Part shown: positions 15,001 to 20,200 of the stretch, piece by piece
Layout of the letters: every line of letters begins with the position of its first letter
How positions within the stretch are numbered: position 1 is the first letter of the stretch
Assembly (NCBI GenBank): GCA_040285745.1
Contig: JAUFOR010000005.1
Location: forward strand, 682,001-746,000
DNA from: Barthelona sp. PCE
Taxonomy: Eukaryota; Metamonada: BaSk clade
Length of the DNA stretch: 64,000 nucleotides
Direction: 5' to 3'
The notes under the pieces: generated by a model
What the model saw: the letters and a program-made list of their open reading frames with translations, nothing else
Database searches by the model: none
Told to the model about the DNA's origin: nothing
Position numbers and translations under genes: made by a program

Positions 15001-15253
15001 ATAATAATGGGATTGCAAGTTGATGATCACGTTTAATATTGAGACCAACAATTCCCGACCCAAATTCAAGCCCGCTACTCATCATGTAGTGAACAAGACG
15101 ATTTGACATTTCTTCAACCTCCATGAAGGTTTGAAATGTCCCATCTGCTTGATAAATGGCAATATGTTCAGGGCATTGCGATGATATGGAGTACCACCAC
15201 GGAACTATATGTTCGTACGGTAGATCCACGCGAATGCCATTCAAAATATCCAT
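1..15253 (-). CDS. Giant multimodular non-ribosomal peptide synthetase (3' end beyond window)
   Basis: A single minus-strand frame starts at an ATG at 15253-15251 and stays open to base 1, so at least 5084 residues are encoded and the C-terminus is outside the window. No earlier in-frame ATG was seen in the adjoining upstream bases. Five adenylation domains carry the A3 motif (YTSGST/FTSGST) and the A10 lysine (GKVDR, GKIDR, GKVNR). Five carrier domains carry the phosphopantetheine serine in GGHS, GGNS or GGDS. Condensation domains carry HHxxxD motifs. Domain order is A-T / C-A-T / C-A-T-E / C-A-T / C-A-T / C(partial). Members of this family activate amino acids as adenylates, tether them as thioesters and condense them. 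No thioesterase or reductase is in view, so the release mechanism is unknown. No 4'-phosphopantetheinyl transferase gene is in the window. Base composition matches neighbouring genes except for one GC-rich patch. Flanking genes are plainly eukaryotic. Confidence 0.93.
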   Translation of the reverse strand, partial: MDILNGIRVDLPYEHIVPWWYSISSQCPEHIAIYQADGTFQTFMEVEEMSNRLVHYMMSSGLEFGSGIVGLNIKRDHQLAIPLLLAVMKMGKTYLPLEPNLPASRLNWIVENAGPDVVITLDKSVWSAPSISITGFYERIKNFTPRPVDVPDNAYSGDMGMYVVYTSGSTSSASGVSRPKGVVGSHKGAVNLINFLNVEYPLARDEVCCSKTALSFGDHWWEIFCPLLNGNPLVIISAETMTNPMEFVKIICKYKITRLVAVPSLLNELLKVDQVPPLRLVYTSGEALTGALTKKYYSKWGHTTLVNLYGASEVSANVTYYTVPKDTVFDFMPIGLPLYNTDVTITPEGELIANGLGVSTQYISSPYLSDELQQRFMPYTAMPGWYSYETGDLCELKNDTIFYKGRRDFQVKVRGVRIHLHEVEAVMLDHPSVRQAVVVLRRDVFAEPVLVGYVIGDVDPGTLPEFMEKQLPSYMVPPLIEIVSAFPLLPGSGKVDRNSLPLPVIVEEDVDLSDVSNPAVAMTVKTIMSKIVGAPCSFSSRFTLVGGHSLNAARFVAALNRDLHCSITVADVFEHQTPLAIANLIVSDPTVDTGAFATKAPATGVQWVPVDSIALKQMYQNSKFSSTGYNVVISYDFAGRGYSQEELVNAFRHVVHCTHVLTSVFDMDDDGNLLVRQSFDDTAVYPADIELEECISLLQNNVFNTTECCYKCIVLQTDVVFAAHHLVFDGYSIDLFSRSLEEALTGGTVRVIDTAPFIQSLSVPKGDFVSQFDSVEMPSFVPGKSIVSYDKESTSREISFSFGPIVDSARKLCHDHGLSVYSIFAACFGDVLGFVSSNSAATFAIPVDARLVSPATAYDDMFGNFVNTSALTVLKSDNFVIQAKQVYDSIRSAALNAGVEYSTLFSDELPSIMFDFASESYVSILEGIIPVEHSPTEAFIGLVVEGFVRDRCVDFKFTFDSSVYSAEFLNVLVDLFKLKVNSVIGGDFTNSVFENADCAYLSAPAVVTQGKTVLDLIPRNDTIAVSDGKSTLTYAQLWTKAEAIATALPHRAVVGIAMGRSANAIVSWLAILAAGSAVLPIDLTLPTDRIEHMLKTAQCEFVLTDSEIECSARCINFQAILSATVDNTLPSVQASDIAYVIFTSGSTGKPKGASIPHSAYLNAYTGWESVFGLEKGWNHLQMASFSFDVAMGDFVRALCSGGVLHICDRDVLLDSTELTRTLCDLHINICEFVPTVLRTLSTVNMPDNDLKVIMCGSDFWSCVEYIEFSEFFPSARLFNTYGLTEATIDSTYFHSNKLIGCGEAVPIGVPFPGTSVRILKDGVFAPEFTAGELVIAGRGLASGYINQPELTAQRFVNIDGVRYYRTGDVASIVKGELLFLGRNDNQIKIRGHRIELTEVEAAVNAVGITKACAVVVRDKKLVCFFVSYAAADVVTELSTLLKQSLPYYMIPDEYVLLSEIPLSNSGKIDRKLLNSMKYETVTRAIVPPVDEMEVFVASVFASVLNIDATKISRDDAFEFLGGNSMQFIRVISKISSRATVSIQEMKVCNTVTRLASLITDKQEMSVASIDTTAVSDGQKSLYFLHSLEPTSSLYNLPLVFNVEGGFDADRVRATVQELFRTYVALRTGYYLKDGEITQCEVLQLDFRIDSNLSEKDFLNEPFDLKKCVFRCAVVPNEKICFSFHHIAIDGFACDLFVEAFNTLYRGGAVPVEVPPRPNVFDHPVTDYWTILDGFENMDLDLNFDFNRPEKPTYDGRSIRTRLSTETCAAIERMSQVLKVSESDILLASFASFVHRVSASEDAVVGVTHLNRAGQHLEAIGYYVNTLPLFSSMAENLSFRNFCKVTVENVDKMLRNSTCFERIVDFLDVDRSMKGNPIFKVLFNYLPGKESVLELGDAKVSYEDVALDVAKVDLTLHVRHLSDEMELVWEYSTELFSDAKAVTLLEQFTRFIDGIVVDMDVGVMSHPLLSDDEASDLIAVGELPMPEHDIGGTVLDLMLASVKRNPSKTALVDHTGAVLSYTELDNASSVLATHLMDQVDKGSVIGVCFERSLELMVSLWAILKLGSAYLPLDPAYPIDRLKFCVDHARCDLVLCGKEQLTMWTNAYVVDMESSVFKNNNVMELTQWKPDSSDIMYIIYTSGSTGTPKGVAIEHRSAVNRLLWMRDLTYTADDRFIQKTPYSFDVSVWELFVPFVLGAELHLLKPGAQNNPWEIADFVNERRVTIMHFVASMLGAFLDVLSVKLPTLRIVVQSGEALPLVMCDQFFEKVDDCRLLNLYGPTETTIDSSWYECTPGMRSNPPIGIPVANNQLLVLNKAMQLCPIGVPGELHIGGIALARGYYNAPDLTRARFVPNPFAAGRLYKTGDLVRWRADGNVEYLGRIDHQVKIRGNRIELGEVERVIESDVGIERCIVMPVKIGKETVLVAYCLGVLNRVRISVTLDGRLPYYMHPSHYVEVPEFPLLPNGKVNRKRLPKPTVERKKSLVELPTSQEEQLLVELWSEVLSVSQSDISINDNFFKIGGDSIISIKLISLIRKNGFSLSVPEVFEAPILCTMAKRLTPIKQKSKIINVQSRDRVELSPVQRYFNVLNLDKPSHFCQYQTVELSKDYSAGLVKKAITALIKKHDMLRLVYNNGSYGITDLIDFAFFESDASVEEVCQSVSLNGPVLAVRCIGRELLIAVHHMAVDIVSWALIVSDLETVLAGDELMAAGNVFPQFSEHTSQLVSPSVRRSMEQFISVCNIFDAPTTTTGGSVTVDMVFKIGSEAREFFDRHRVSNEQLAVCMFANSFKREEFPILLESMGRVLLPIDCSDTVGWFTALRPAIVRDADIRSVKEIIHSAPMHDALACMTDEELLSITNSVVFNFIGVIDSLDDLKDDGAVAASNQLMGSVVVEAGVLNGDIVLVISCDPSMVDEFEQCKLPFTLDESLFVPQDFGKIVTKADLDAITVAHHVENIMPLTDMQTGMYYHFKRSSDTNAYVEQNVWSIDVAPAMLDQCIIEIVQHHPLLRSFVNETEEGCVVVTTSTGIDSVPHFTSVSEAFAVLSEGLSVLATDPIRFAVVPGGAVSRLVIVNHHVLLDAWSIELLLTSITTLLHRKTLQPTLFDFGSYFRKLESVKEGNLQYWREELSGFEYSELPFKYTSSVDQTVGFAKHALPKSSVNSILKTARSFGVSVNAVVQSICMLAFGYLSNTDSVCFGVTYSGRDLEVEYLDSALGLFITTVPICINTNLKQSFSDFVNAVQHKSVMAGAHSQISLAELQAITSFPSMFDVLYVFENASAGDSSLFTCESPQGVTQFPFTIAVDIEDGIQFDISYLRAKVDECLVTSTFQVVEQIAQSLETLSSATNMSHVSFTPPQFYDELLSFNQSHAPVDFGVNICDIIDSHNKAKVAITSSTHTLTYGDLWHYSNRIAGVLVDAGVEQGAVIGVSMSRSPLLICVLTGILRAGCCYLPLDPTYPESRLRFMIDDALPQMLFVENQHLDVFEWTDCPLMCIDGFASCDAMSDYCAVVNSNADKMLPCYMIYTSGSTGRAKGCVLPQSGVLRMVCENAQVPCFSSMVQAQCSTISFDAHVFEIWAPLINGGTCAVITKNEVLDGDLFAMCIEKFEVTHLFLTTALFNRYVRDYPHIFSDLECVSTGGEAMNRNVALTLLSSQYSPKRLVNLYGPTESTSYATYFDVSQDFNTRTVPIGRPITNGTCFVLDQYKRVLPAGATGILYVGGVGVAHEYHKRPELSAKTFVSDMYTSLTNVEVAPHGKMYCTGDMARFSEDGFVEFIGRRDYQVKIRGHRIEMGEIENLLTLHPAVSTSCAMVVDGLIIGYVIPAHGEAYSQASVLKFMEERLPAFMVPQMLIDLERMPLAPGGKVDRKKLPAPSCVVTNRDVVPPRDHLETELCSIFGKILNTYPIGIHDRFDELGGHSLLYVQLRSEIQRKFQTALSLSALFDKPTVAHIAGSIRRSSLVSMPDLSAISVNQRFYPSAAQKRLWILDSLIESSELYLMPFGFRITGALNAEKLSAAIRSVVSRHSALRTVYKLVNEELIAYIKPVSDIPAEIFVQRTVAESELASEWVTFTATGFDLAKELPIRAQLIKTEKAAYFWLCIHHIAGDGWSMSIFFEELSAIYNAKPVKQTTIDYPQYAVWEREEFEFRSSLEFFKNYLGEASTTVLDLSTDYPRKEVLEWTGSEYSLVLNPTITAELESMAMSCNCSLFVLLLSAFSYMLHRYSNQKDVIVGVPVANRMLSDLESVIGLFVNSVPVLSSYDAEGSFLGFVEAMRDGFVKVFDHQSLPIDILVDTLQIKRSANRNPLFQSFFNMITMDTGSLVLSECEVHQLRYETTSSKFDLSLLAYKESEGLRFEFEYATELFTLDTIKRFANNFAYMLERLISTDVYTKLKQIQCITPAELDELRYGLNPKPIARPELTIFEHIFSYGNQHLDDCALTFGESSWSYRELFAETDAMCAYLLEHNVTKGDAVGICILRRPEMMFAILACFKLGALYVPMEPSFPTDRINFLVKDVDMSVLIVDDDILRDRLPDIIGESGCHVLDVDLVSTSDYLDQKVSFDWTVSFDDRCYIVFTSGSTGTPKGIPTTNDAVMNRMIWQLEYTKASAADVIALKTTLTFDPSVWEYIVPLLCGAVLHMTQPNAHREPVEIFEEFEQHNVTLCYFVPSMLKAFLDAIDAEKYQGLRYVFLSGEPLTTYVRDLFYEKFPNAKLVNTYGATECCLETTYYETKPGETYVPCGYCFDNYTCWIVQNGYLAPKGAVGEIYTGGAAVASGYWKRPDLTKKSFGTFALTEERNEYVYMSGDLGRYDNEGLIHYKGRTDFMVKIHGLRMELGEIASALLLHPEVSTGLITVVKDKSGDNYLCAYVVPREHEYSHLTESDELVVLHNTEYVQNIRQFMLTKLPLTMVPARYIVVSHFNKTTSGKVNRKTLPKPSVAQTVSVSNYVEPTTEIEKLICRVFEEVLGVDTVGIRDSFFDLGGHSLVATQVIARLSQELNQKIKVSHIFVNPTPETLSQSISSLTSVMNRASVSSFEKHNKASYELSFAQQRLWLVCKLIDASSLYNMHVEFIVDDMLDIDRIRNAIY
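250..3400 (-). other. NRPS module 5: C-A-T, substrate unassigned
   Basis: The condensation domain has an LCL-type C1 motif (SAAQKRLWIL, near 3320) and IHHIAGDGWS near 2940. The A domain has FTSGSTGTPKG, LTFDPSVWEYI at A4, CYFVPSML, VFLSGEPL and TYGATECCLETTYY. The hand-derived code is D-P-W-Y-F-S-T-L-E plus Lys517. An acidic residue at 331 could favour a positively charged side chain, but I cannot assign the substrate. The carrier motif is LGGHSL near 320. Immediately downstream on the minus strand, at about 110-90, the motif SFAQQRLWL opens a further condensation domain that is cut by the window edge. Confidence 0.75.
3430..6400 (-). other. NRPS module 4: DCL-type C-A-T
   Basis: The condensation domain follows the epimerase and starts with LTDMQTGMYYHF, which resembles the MQxGMLFH form of DCL-type domains that accept a D-configured upstream residue. 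Its active site is NHHVLLDAWS, with Ala in place of the usual Gly after the Asp. The A domain has YTSGSTGRAKG, ISFDAHVFEIW at A4, STGGEA and LYGPTESTSYATYF. The hand-derived code is D-A-F-F-S-G-L-S-Y plus Lys517. The D-A-F-F/W start is seen in pockets for branched aliphatic residues, but the rest matches no code I know, so this is only a weak aliphatic call. The carrier motif is LGGHSL near 3500. Confidence 0.75.
6440..10570 (-). other. NRPS module 3: C-A-T-E, predicted D-serine
   Basis: The condensation domain begins with SDGQKSLYFLHSLEP (LCL-type C1 motif) and has FHHIAIDGFA. The A domain has YTSGSTGTPKG, FDVSVWELF at A4, MHFV, VVQSGEAL and LYGPTETTIDSSW. The resulting code D-V-W-H-V-S-L-I-D plus Lys517 matches the well-known serine code (DVWHxSLxD). 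The carrier motif is IGGDSI: the Asp-containing form is typical of carriers that precede epimerases. The following domain (about 7540-6440) has SPVQRYF and HHMAVDIVSW, which are the signature motifs of an epimerization domain rather than a condensation domain. The module should therefore deliver D-serine. The A core of this module has anomalously high GC. Confidence 0.87.
8045..8870 (-). other. GC-rich patch covering the specificity core of the third A domain
   Basis: Over this stretch the NRPS frame switches to almost exclusively G or C in third codon positions; in 8101-8160 I count 42 of 60 bases as G or C. The sequence on both sides returns to the roughly 40 percent GC usual in this window. 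The patch opens at the A3 motif (YTSGST) and ends just after KIRGNRIELGEVE (A8), so it covers every pocket residue except Lys517. The frame is continuous across both borders and all A-domain motifs are intact. High GC also creates spurious open frames on the plus strand here (for example 8576-9064). Confidence 0.85.
10600..13430 (-). other. NRPS module 2: C-A-T, ornithine-like specificity
   Basis: The condensation domain has AHHLVFDGYS near 13060 and a C5-type GNFVNT motif near 12660. The adenylation domain has FTSGSTGKPKG, then FSFDVAMGDF at A4, FNTYGLTE at A5 and YYRTGD at A7. Hand alignment gives the code D-V-G-E-M-G-T-I-D plus Lys517. It differs at only two variable positions from DVGEIGSID, the code described for ornithine in gramicidin S and bacitracin-type synthetases, so ornithine (or another basic residue such as lysine) is the best prediction. 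The carrier motif is LGGNSM near 10690. Positions were assigned by eye, not by a structural alignment. Confidence 0.8.
13520..15253 (-). other. NRPS module 1: loading A-T didomain with an unusual pocket
   Basis: The protein begins directly with an adenylation domain and has no preceding condensation domain, so this should be the loading module. The A3 loop is expanded (YTSGSTSSASGVSRPKG). The A4 region reads LSFGDHWWEIF, which places Gly rather than Asp at position 235, the residue that normally binds the alpha-amino group. Aligning by hand to the GrsA numbering gives G-D-W-V-Y-S-L-A-N plus Lys517. The A5 core is also altered (YGASE instead of YGPTE). The carrier motif is VGGHSL near 13605. 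Loss of Asp235 is known in A domains that take substrates without an alpha-amino group or with a displaced one (aryl, hydroxy, keto or beta-amino acids). The substrate here is not assigned. Confidence 0.8.
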
Positions 15254-15707
15254 ATCAATGCTGTGCAAATGGTTGTAAAAAAGGAGTAAAATTATAAACA
15301 ACTGACATAAGCGTTTGTTAGGTTTTTCTTGTGAATAGTGATTTAATAGATGTGCTAGTGTTAAATTTGCCAAACACAAATACTGAGTATGAGTGCAAGA
15401 TGATTCTATTAATGGGCAGGGTTAATTTGATCAATTCCACATATATGAGAAACTTTTCATTCGTTTGTAAGGATAGTGATATAATATTCATGTTCAAAAT
15501 GAGGTATAAATATTGCTAAACAGACTATATACATATTAATGATTATATCTTGTTCTTCACTTTAATATGGGTTTTAAAACCCGTGAGTTCGCTCAAACGA
15601 ATAACCATACTCACATAGACACCATAAATGTCGAATGATCTCCCATGCTACAGTGCTTTGAAAAGCTTTTTTTCACTTCTTGCAGTGTATTAGACTAATT
15701 TAGTATA
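15254..15707. other. Divergent intergenic region upstream of the NRPS and ARF-like genes
   Basis: This AT-rich spacer separates the divergent starts at 15253 (minus) and 15708 (plus), so it should contain both promoters. It contains a short plus-strand open frame (15331-15519) that starts at GTG and has no recognisable domain; I do not consider it a gene. No tRNA-like sequence or clear shared promoter box was recognised. Confidence 0.5.
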
Positions 15708-16199
15708 ATGAGATGGGATCAATTACTTCGACGGTACTCGTGTTCGCGTTTTCAGGGCTTAAAACTGGCTGTTTTTGATCCAACTTCAGAGATCTTCAAT
15801 CGTTTGGACTTAAATAATGTAGAATCATCTTTAACGCACGAGAAGTACATAGACACTGGACTGGGGCTGCGTTGTAGGCATTTTATTGAAGTACCAGATG
15901 CTAATGCATTGATTGGTATTGATGGGCTTCTTTTTACTCTTTTGCATGATGATTATGAGGCTCAACGGATTAATTTACATAGAATGATGCATGAATGCGC
16001 ATTTGAAACGTGCGTTTCGATTCTTTACATTGATGATTCTGATGGAACGCTGTCTAGATGTGAAATTTTGAAATTATTAGATGCTACAGAGATCGTGAAC
16101 GACGGGACAGGAAAAGTGTTTTTTGTGTCTCCCAACCCAAGATCAACAGGAGGTCTTGATGATGCACTGATATGGTTGTCAGAAAACAAATTTAAATAA
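15708..16199 (+). CDS. Degenerate ARF/SAR-like small GTPase lacking the P-loop
   Basis: The 163-residue product has the layout of an ARF-family G domain but without nucleotide-binding motifs. The C-terminal segment STGGLDDALIWLSENKFK matches the closing helix of ARF proteins (GDGLYEGLDWL type), and SILYIDDSDG sits where the NKxD strand belongs. The place of the P-loop holds LAVFDPTSEIFN rather than GxxxxGKS/T, and no DxxGG switch II is visible. It lies tail-to-tail with SAR1, with 14 bases between the stop codons. I infer a pseudo-GTPase, perhaps derived from an ARF-like or SRP-receptor-beta-like protein. The frame is intact from its ATG, so it is probably an expressed protein and not a pseudogene. 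The stop codon overlaps a TAAATAAA run. Confidence 0.6.
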   Translation: MRWDQLLRRYSCSRFQGLKLAVFDPTSEIFNRLDLNNVESSLTHEKYIDTGLGLRCRHFIEVPDANALIGIDGLLFTLLHDDYEAQRINLHRMMHECAFETCVSILYIDDSDGTLSRCEILKLLDATEIVNDGTGKVFFVSPNPRSTGGLDDALIWLSENKFK

Positions 16200-16213
16200 A
16201 AGACTAACTTTTT

Positions 16214-16774
16214 TTACTTGTTTCTTCTAACAGCGTCACTGAGCCAGTTGAATCCATCTTCAAGTCCGTATCCGTTCTCTGTTACGGAACAGAGCTGAAC
16301 ATGAATAGGACGCTCATGGATACGGCTGTTGAGATCAAGAGCAGTAACGATATCCGACACGTTGAGCTGGGGAGACATGTCAAACTTGTTGCCGAGGACA
16401 AGCACCGGCTTGTTTTGAAGTGCAGGGTGCTTAAGAACAGACTGAAGCTCTTGACGAGAAACATCATAACGATCAGTGTCAGCAACATCAATCATCCACA
16501 CCAAAGCATCACATGCAGGTAGAAAATCGGACCAGACCTCTCTGATGGATTCGTGACCACCTACATCATAAATAAGACAGCGTAAACCACCGCTCAATTC
16601 AACGTGCTCGGAACTTACTTGTGCAGTTGGGGGAAGCTCCCTCAGACGACCAGTTAACAGATAGTATAAGAGAGTGCTCTTTCCGGCGCAATCAAGACCT
16701 AAAAATAGGATATTGGAATTTCTAAGCCTTTTGAAAATGCGGAAAAGCCTTTTGAAGAATGACAAGAGACCCAT
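16214..16774 (-). CDS. SAR1: SAR1-type small GTPase (COPII coat initiator)
   Basis: The product is 186 residues, close to the usual SAR1 length. It has the P-loop GLDCAGKST, the PPTAQ effector segment, switch II DVGGHE, the guanine-specificity motif GNKFD and the closing motif CSVTENGYGLEDGFNWLS, which resembles the SAR1 form (CSVxxxxGYGEGFxWLS). SAR1 recruits Sec23/24 to ER exit sites when GTP-loaded and drives COPII vesicle budding; its N-terminal amphipathic helix (here GLLSFFKRLFRIFKRL) inserts into the ER membrane. The protein does not carry the classical N-myristoylated ARF start in an obvious form, although Gly2 is present. Convergent with the ARF-like pseudo-GTPase. Confidence 0.85.
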   Translation of the reverse strand: MGLLSFFKRLFRIFKRLRNSNILFLGLDCAGKSTLLYYLLTGRLRELPPTAQVSSEHVELSGGLRCLIYDVGGHESIREVWSDFLPACDALVWMIDVADTDRYDVSRQELQSVLKHPALQNKPVLVLGNKFDMSPQLNVSDIVTALDLNSRIHERPIHVQLCSVTENGYGLEDGFNWLSDAVRRNK

Positions 16775-17203
16775 TTGCTTTATGCGATATCAGAATATCA
16801 AGAATGAGGTTTAACAAGCTAAAACAAGCAAAAACAATATCTTACAAATCTTTCGCTTATGTATCTTCCAAAACTCACGCAACAGTAGTTTTGATATGCG
16901 CTTTCACAACATTAAAGTGTAATATTCAAACTCTAACAACCTCAAAAGTGTTTTGCACATTGTTTAACTGAAAAAGTTTTTACAGTTCAGAAAATGAACT
17001 GCCGCTGATTGCTGAATGTGAAAATGTGATTGAAGGATATACCCTGCGCAAAAAGGCATAAACCTTTAAATGGTAAAAGCGGCACTCTAGTACAATAAGT
17101 AAGCTCGTACCGTGCAGAGAAAAAAAGATTAGAGCTTGTTAAAGTATTTCACCTGCTTGTTAAGAAGTACAAAATTATATCAAAACTTTTACTTACCAAT
17201 ATT
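16775..17203. other. Intergenic spacer between SAR1 and the large surface-protein gene
   Basis: This AT-rich stretch should contain the SAR1 promoter (minus strand) and the 3' end of the large upstream minus-strand gene. The 70-codon plus-strand open frame at 16759-16971 has no domain and overlaps the SAR1 start; I do not count it. No RNA gene was recognised. Confidence 0.45.
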
Positions 17204-20200
17204 TTACACTTGGTTTGATGCCATTGGCTGCATTTGAAGATTCTCACCGGGTGTGTCGGTAGAATAAACGCTGAAGCTAGGGTCCATTTCGGGCTTACTC
17301 TCATTCTTATCCAAATAAAATGCAATAAACACGAAAATAGAAACAAATATAACAATCAAAATAATACCCCCATAAGAGGAGTCCTTTTCAACGTCTGCTG
17401 GTGGCTCATACACACCTGTTTGGAGATTGCAAGGTTTATCTGAGTAACCACAGATATCAATGAGCTCGACCTCTGTTGTAATCGTGCTGCTCCCGTTCTT
17501 GATCAAAACAAACACCTTGTCATCAATGATCTTAGAAGTTCCAATCACATCACCCGCCTCGAATACATCATATGAAGTTGATGTGGGCAGCGTGACGACA
17601 TCATTGCTGATAGGGTCATAAGAAAACAGAACGTTCCTATTTAGCGTCGACTGAGTAATACCAATGAATCGAGAGCCAATCTGACGTAGAGAGCCACGCT
17701 TTGTCGTTGCCAGATTGACATCAGTGACAACTTCCTCAATAACGTAACCGGTCTCAATGTCAACGTGTCTTGCTGTTGTGCCTTTGAAAAGCAAAATCTC
17801 ATCATTGTACACAGCAGAAGATGATTCATGATCGATGGAGTCATTGAGCGCAACAACAGTAGGTTCAATAGTGTCACCATCAAAACCAAACAAATAAGTG
17901 GTCTCCTCGCTGTTTGCATCGGTGTGGTTACCAATAAGATATGCGTTCGTCTCGTTGCTTGCGATGACCACGTTCTTGATCTCGGTATGTGGGAAGAGAT
18001 CGACACCAACATCAACAAACGAAATAGACTCGGTGTTCCAATTGATATCAATGACTCGATACTCGAACTCGCAGTTCCTTACAAAATAAAATATACGAGT
18101 CTTATTAACACCATCGATGTAGTCGAAACGAGAAGCCATGCAAGGAAGCATCGCTTCAAGATCGGCATCTGAAGTGAGGGAAACACCAACAAAGTCCTGT
18201 GCCTCCTGAATATACTTCCTTACATATGGCTCAGTTTTAGCAAGTACAAAAGCCTCATCTCCATGGCTGAAAACAGTAATAGGCTCAGTGGACTCGACGG
18301 GTGGCTTCATGTTAAGGGCGTCCTCCTTCACGATCTCAGCATCGCGAACACTAACGGAAGCGCCCGCCATTACAATGTCAAGTGAACCATCTTCATTGAT
18401 CTCAATGAAACCACCGTCGACAGAAATGGACGGGTCACGGTTGTAAGATGAGTTAGCACATGTGAACGGGGACAAAGAGCATGAATGCTTGACCACCATA
18501 TCATCATCAGCTTCTCCCATGCACACAATGGTGACACCATCAGCTGTCAGTTTCAGTGAGAGGCCAATGCACGATTCGTCCAATATCTCTTCAGTGTACG
18601 TCTCCGTTTCTTTGTTGAAGAACCCCAACGTGGTGTTAACCGTATTGTTCTTTACGTGAGCAAATACGAATCTGTCGCCAAGCTCAGCGATAGCACATTC
18701 ATCACCGCATGCTAACACGTCAGTTGCTGCATATGAAACAACGTTACCATCTGTGACAAGTTTGACGATATTTGAAGATAGTTCTGCACCTATGTGACCT
18801 CCGATAGCGTATATTACTGGGGAGTCAGCGTTGTGAAGCACACCAATAGCGCCATCTGGCATTGAAGGGCCAGCACCACCGTTGGAGTTCACATTGAAAA
18901 CTGTCCATGTATTTGTTTCGGGATCGTACGCCATCAGAACATCTGAAATGGTATAAATAATCAGTTGATCCGGATTGGCGACAGGCAGTTGCACATCTGA
19001 AGATGATACATGAGTTGGCCTTTCTCCAAAGAAAGTGAATATGTTACCAGATGATGTTAAATACACACTATTTCCATCAATAGAAATTCTGGACACAGGT
19101 TTAGAAGGTAATTTGTTAATTTCAGTCACTTTAGCTGTTTTTTCAGCTTCCTTCTTCGTGCATTTACCTGCACTCATCTCATAGCCGCTGTCGCAGACGC
19201 AGCTGGTGGAACCAAGAACACAAGTCGAATGTGCTGGGCATTTGGGGCACATTTCCTTATCACATGCAGAACCAGACCAGCCTTCGTTACATTGACACAG
19301 TCCGGGACTTACACATGTTCCTTGAGAGTTACAATCGTTGCTACAAACAGGAGATTCGCAGTTGTCGCCGCTCCATCCATCGATGCATTGGTCACAGTTG
19401 TCACCACTGAATCTTCCGATACAACTCAGCATGTTTGGACCGACACAGCTCATACGCTGATCATCGTATGAAGTTCCACAGTCGAACTCACTACAGTCGG
19501 CACCTTTGTAACCATTTTTGCAAGCACACACTTCCTCGGTTGTGCAATTTTGTCTAGTGTTACAGAGTCCGCCACATGGTAAATAACAAGCTGTCTTGTT
19601 ATCATACCAACGCTCAAACCATTCACAGCTAACACAAGCATCACCGTTGGGAGACACCCAACCGTCATTGCACTCAGCTGGATTGATAGTGCCATTTCCG
19701 AGACACTCATGACCAGGTGTGCATGCTACACAAGCACTACCATCAGTGGAGTACCAGCCTTCTGAGCATTTAACAGGGTTAATAGTACCATTTCCGAGAC
19801 ACTCGTGACCTTGTGTACATGCTACACAAGCACTGCCATCAGTAGAGTACCAACCTTCTAAGCATTTAACAGGGTTAATAGTGCCATTTCCAAGACACTC
19901 ATGGCCAACTGTACATGCTACACAAGCACTACCATCAGTAGAGTACCAGCCTTCTGAGCATTTAACAGGGTTAATAGTGCCATTTCCGAGACACTCATGA
20001 CCAGGTGTGCATGCTACACAAGCACTACCATCAGTGGAGTACCAGCCTTCTGAGCATTTAACAGGGTTAATAGTACCATTTCCGAGACACTCGTGACCTT
20101 GTGTACATGCTACACAAGCACTGCCATCAGTAGAGTACCAACCTTCTGAGCATTTAACAGGGTTAATAGTTCCATTTCCGAGACACTCGTGACCTTGTGT

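Noticed and set aside
15331-15519. A 62-codon plus-strand open frame in the NRPS upstream region
   Set aside because: It starts at GTG, has no recognisable domain and lies in a divergent promoter region.
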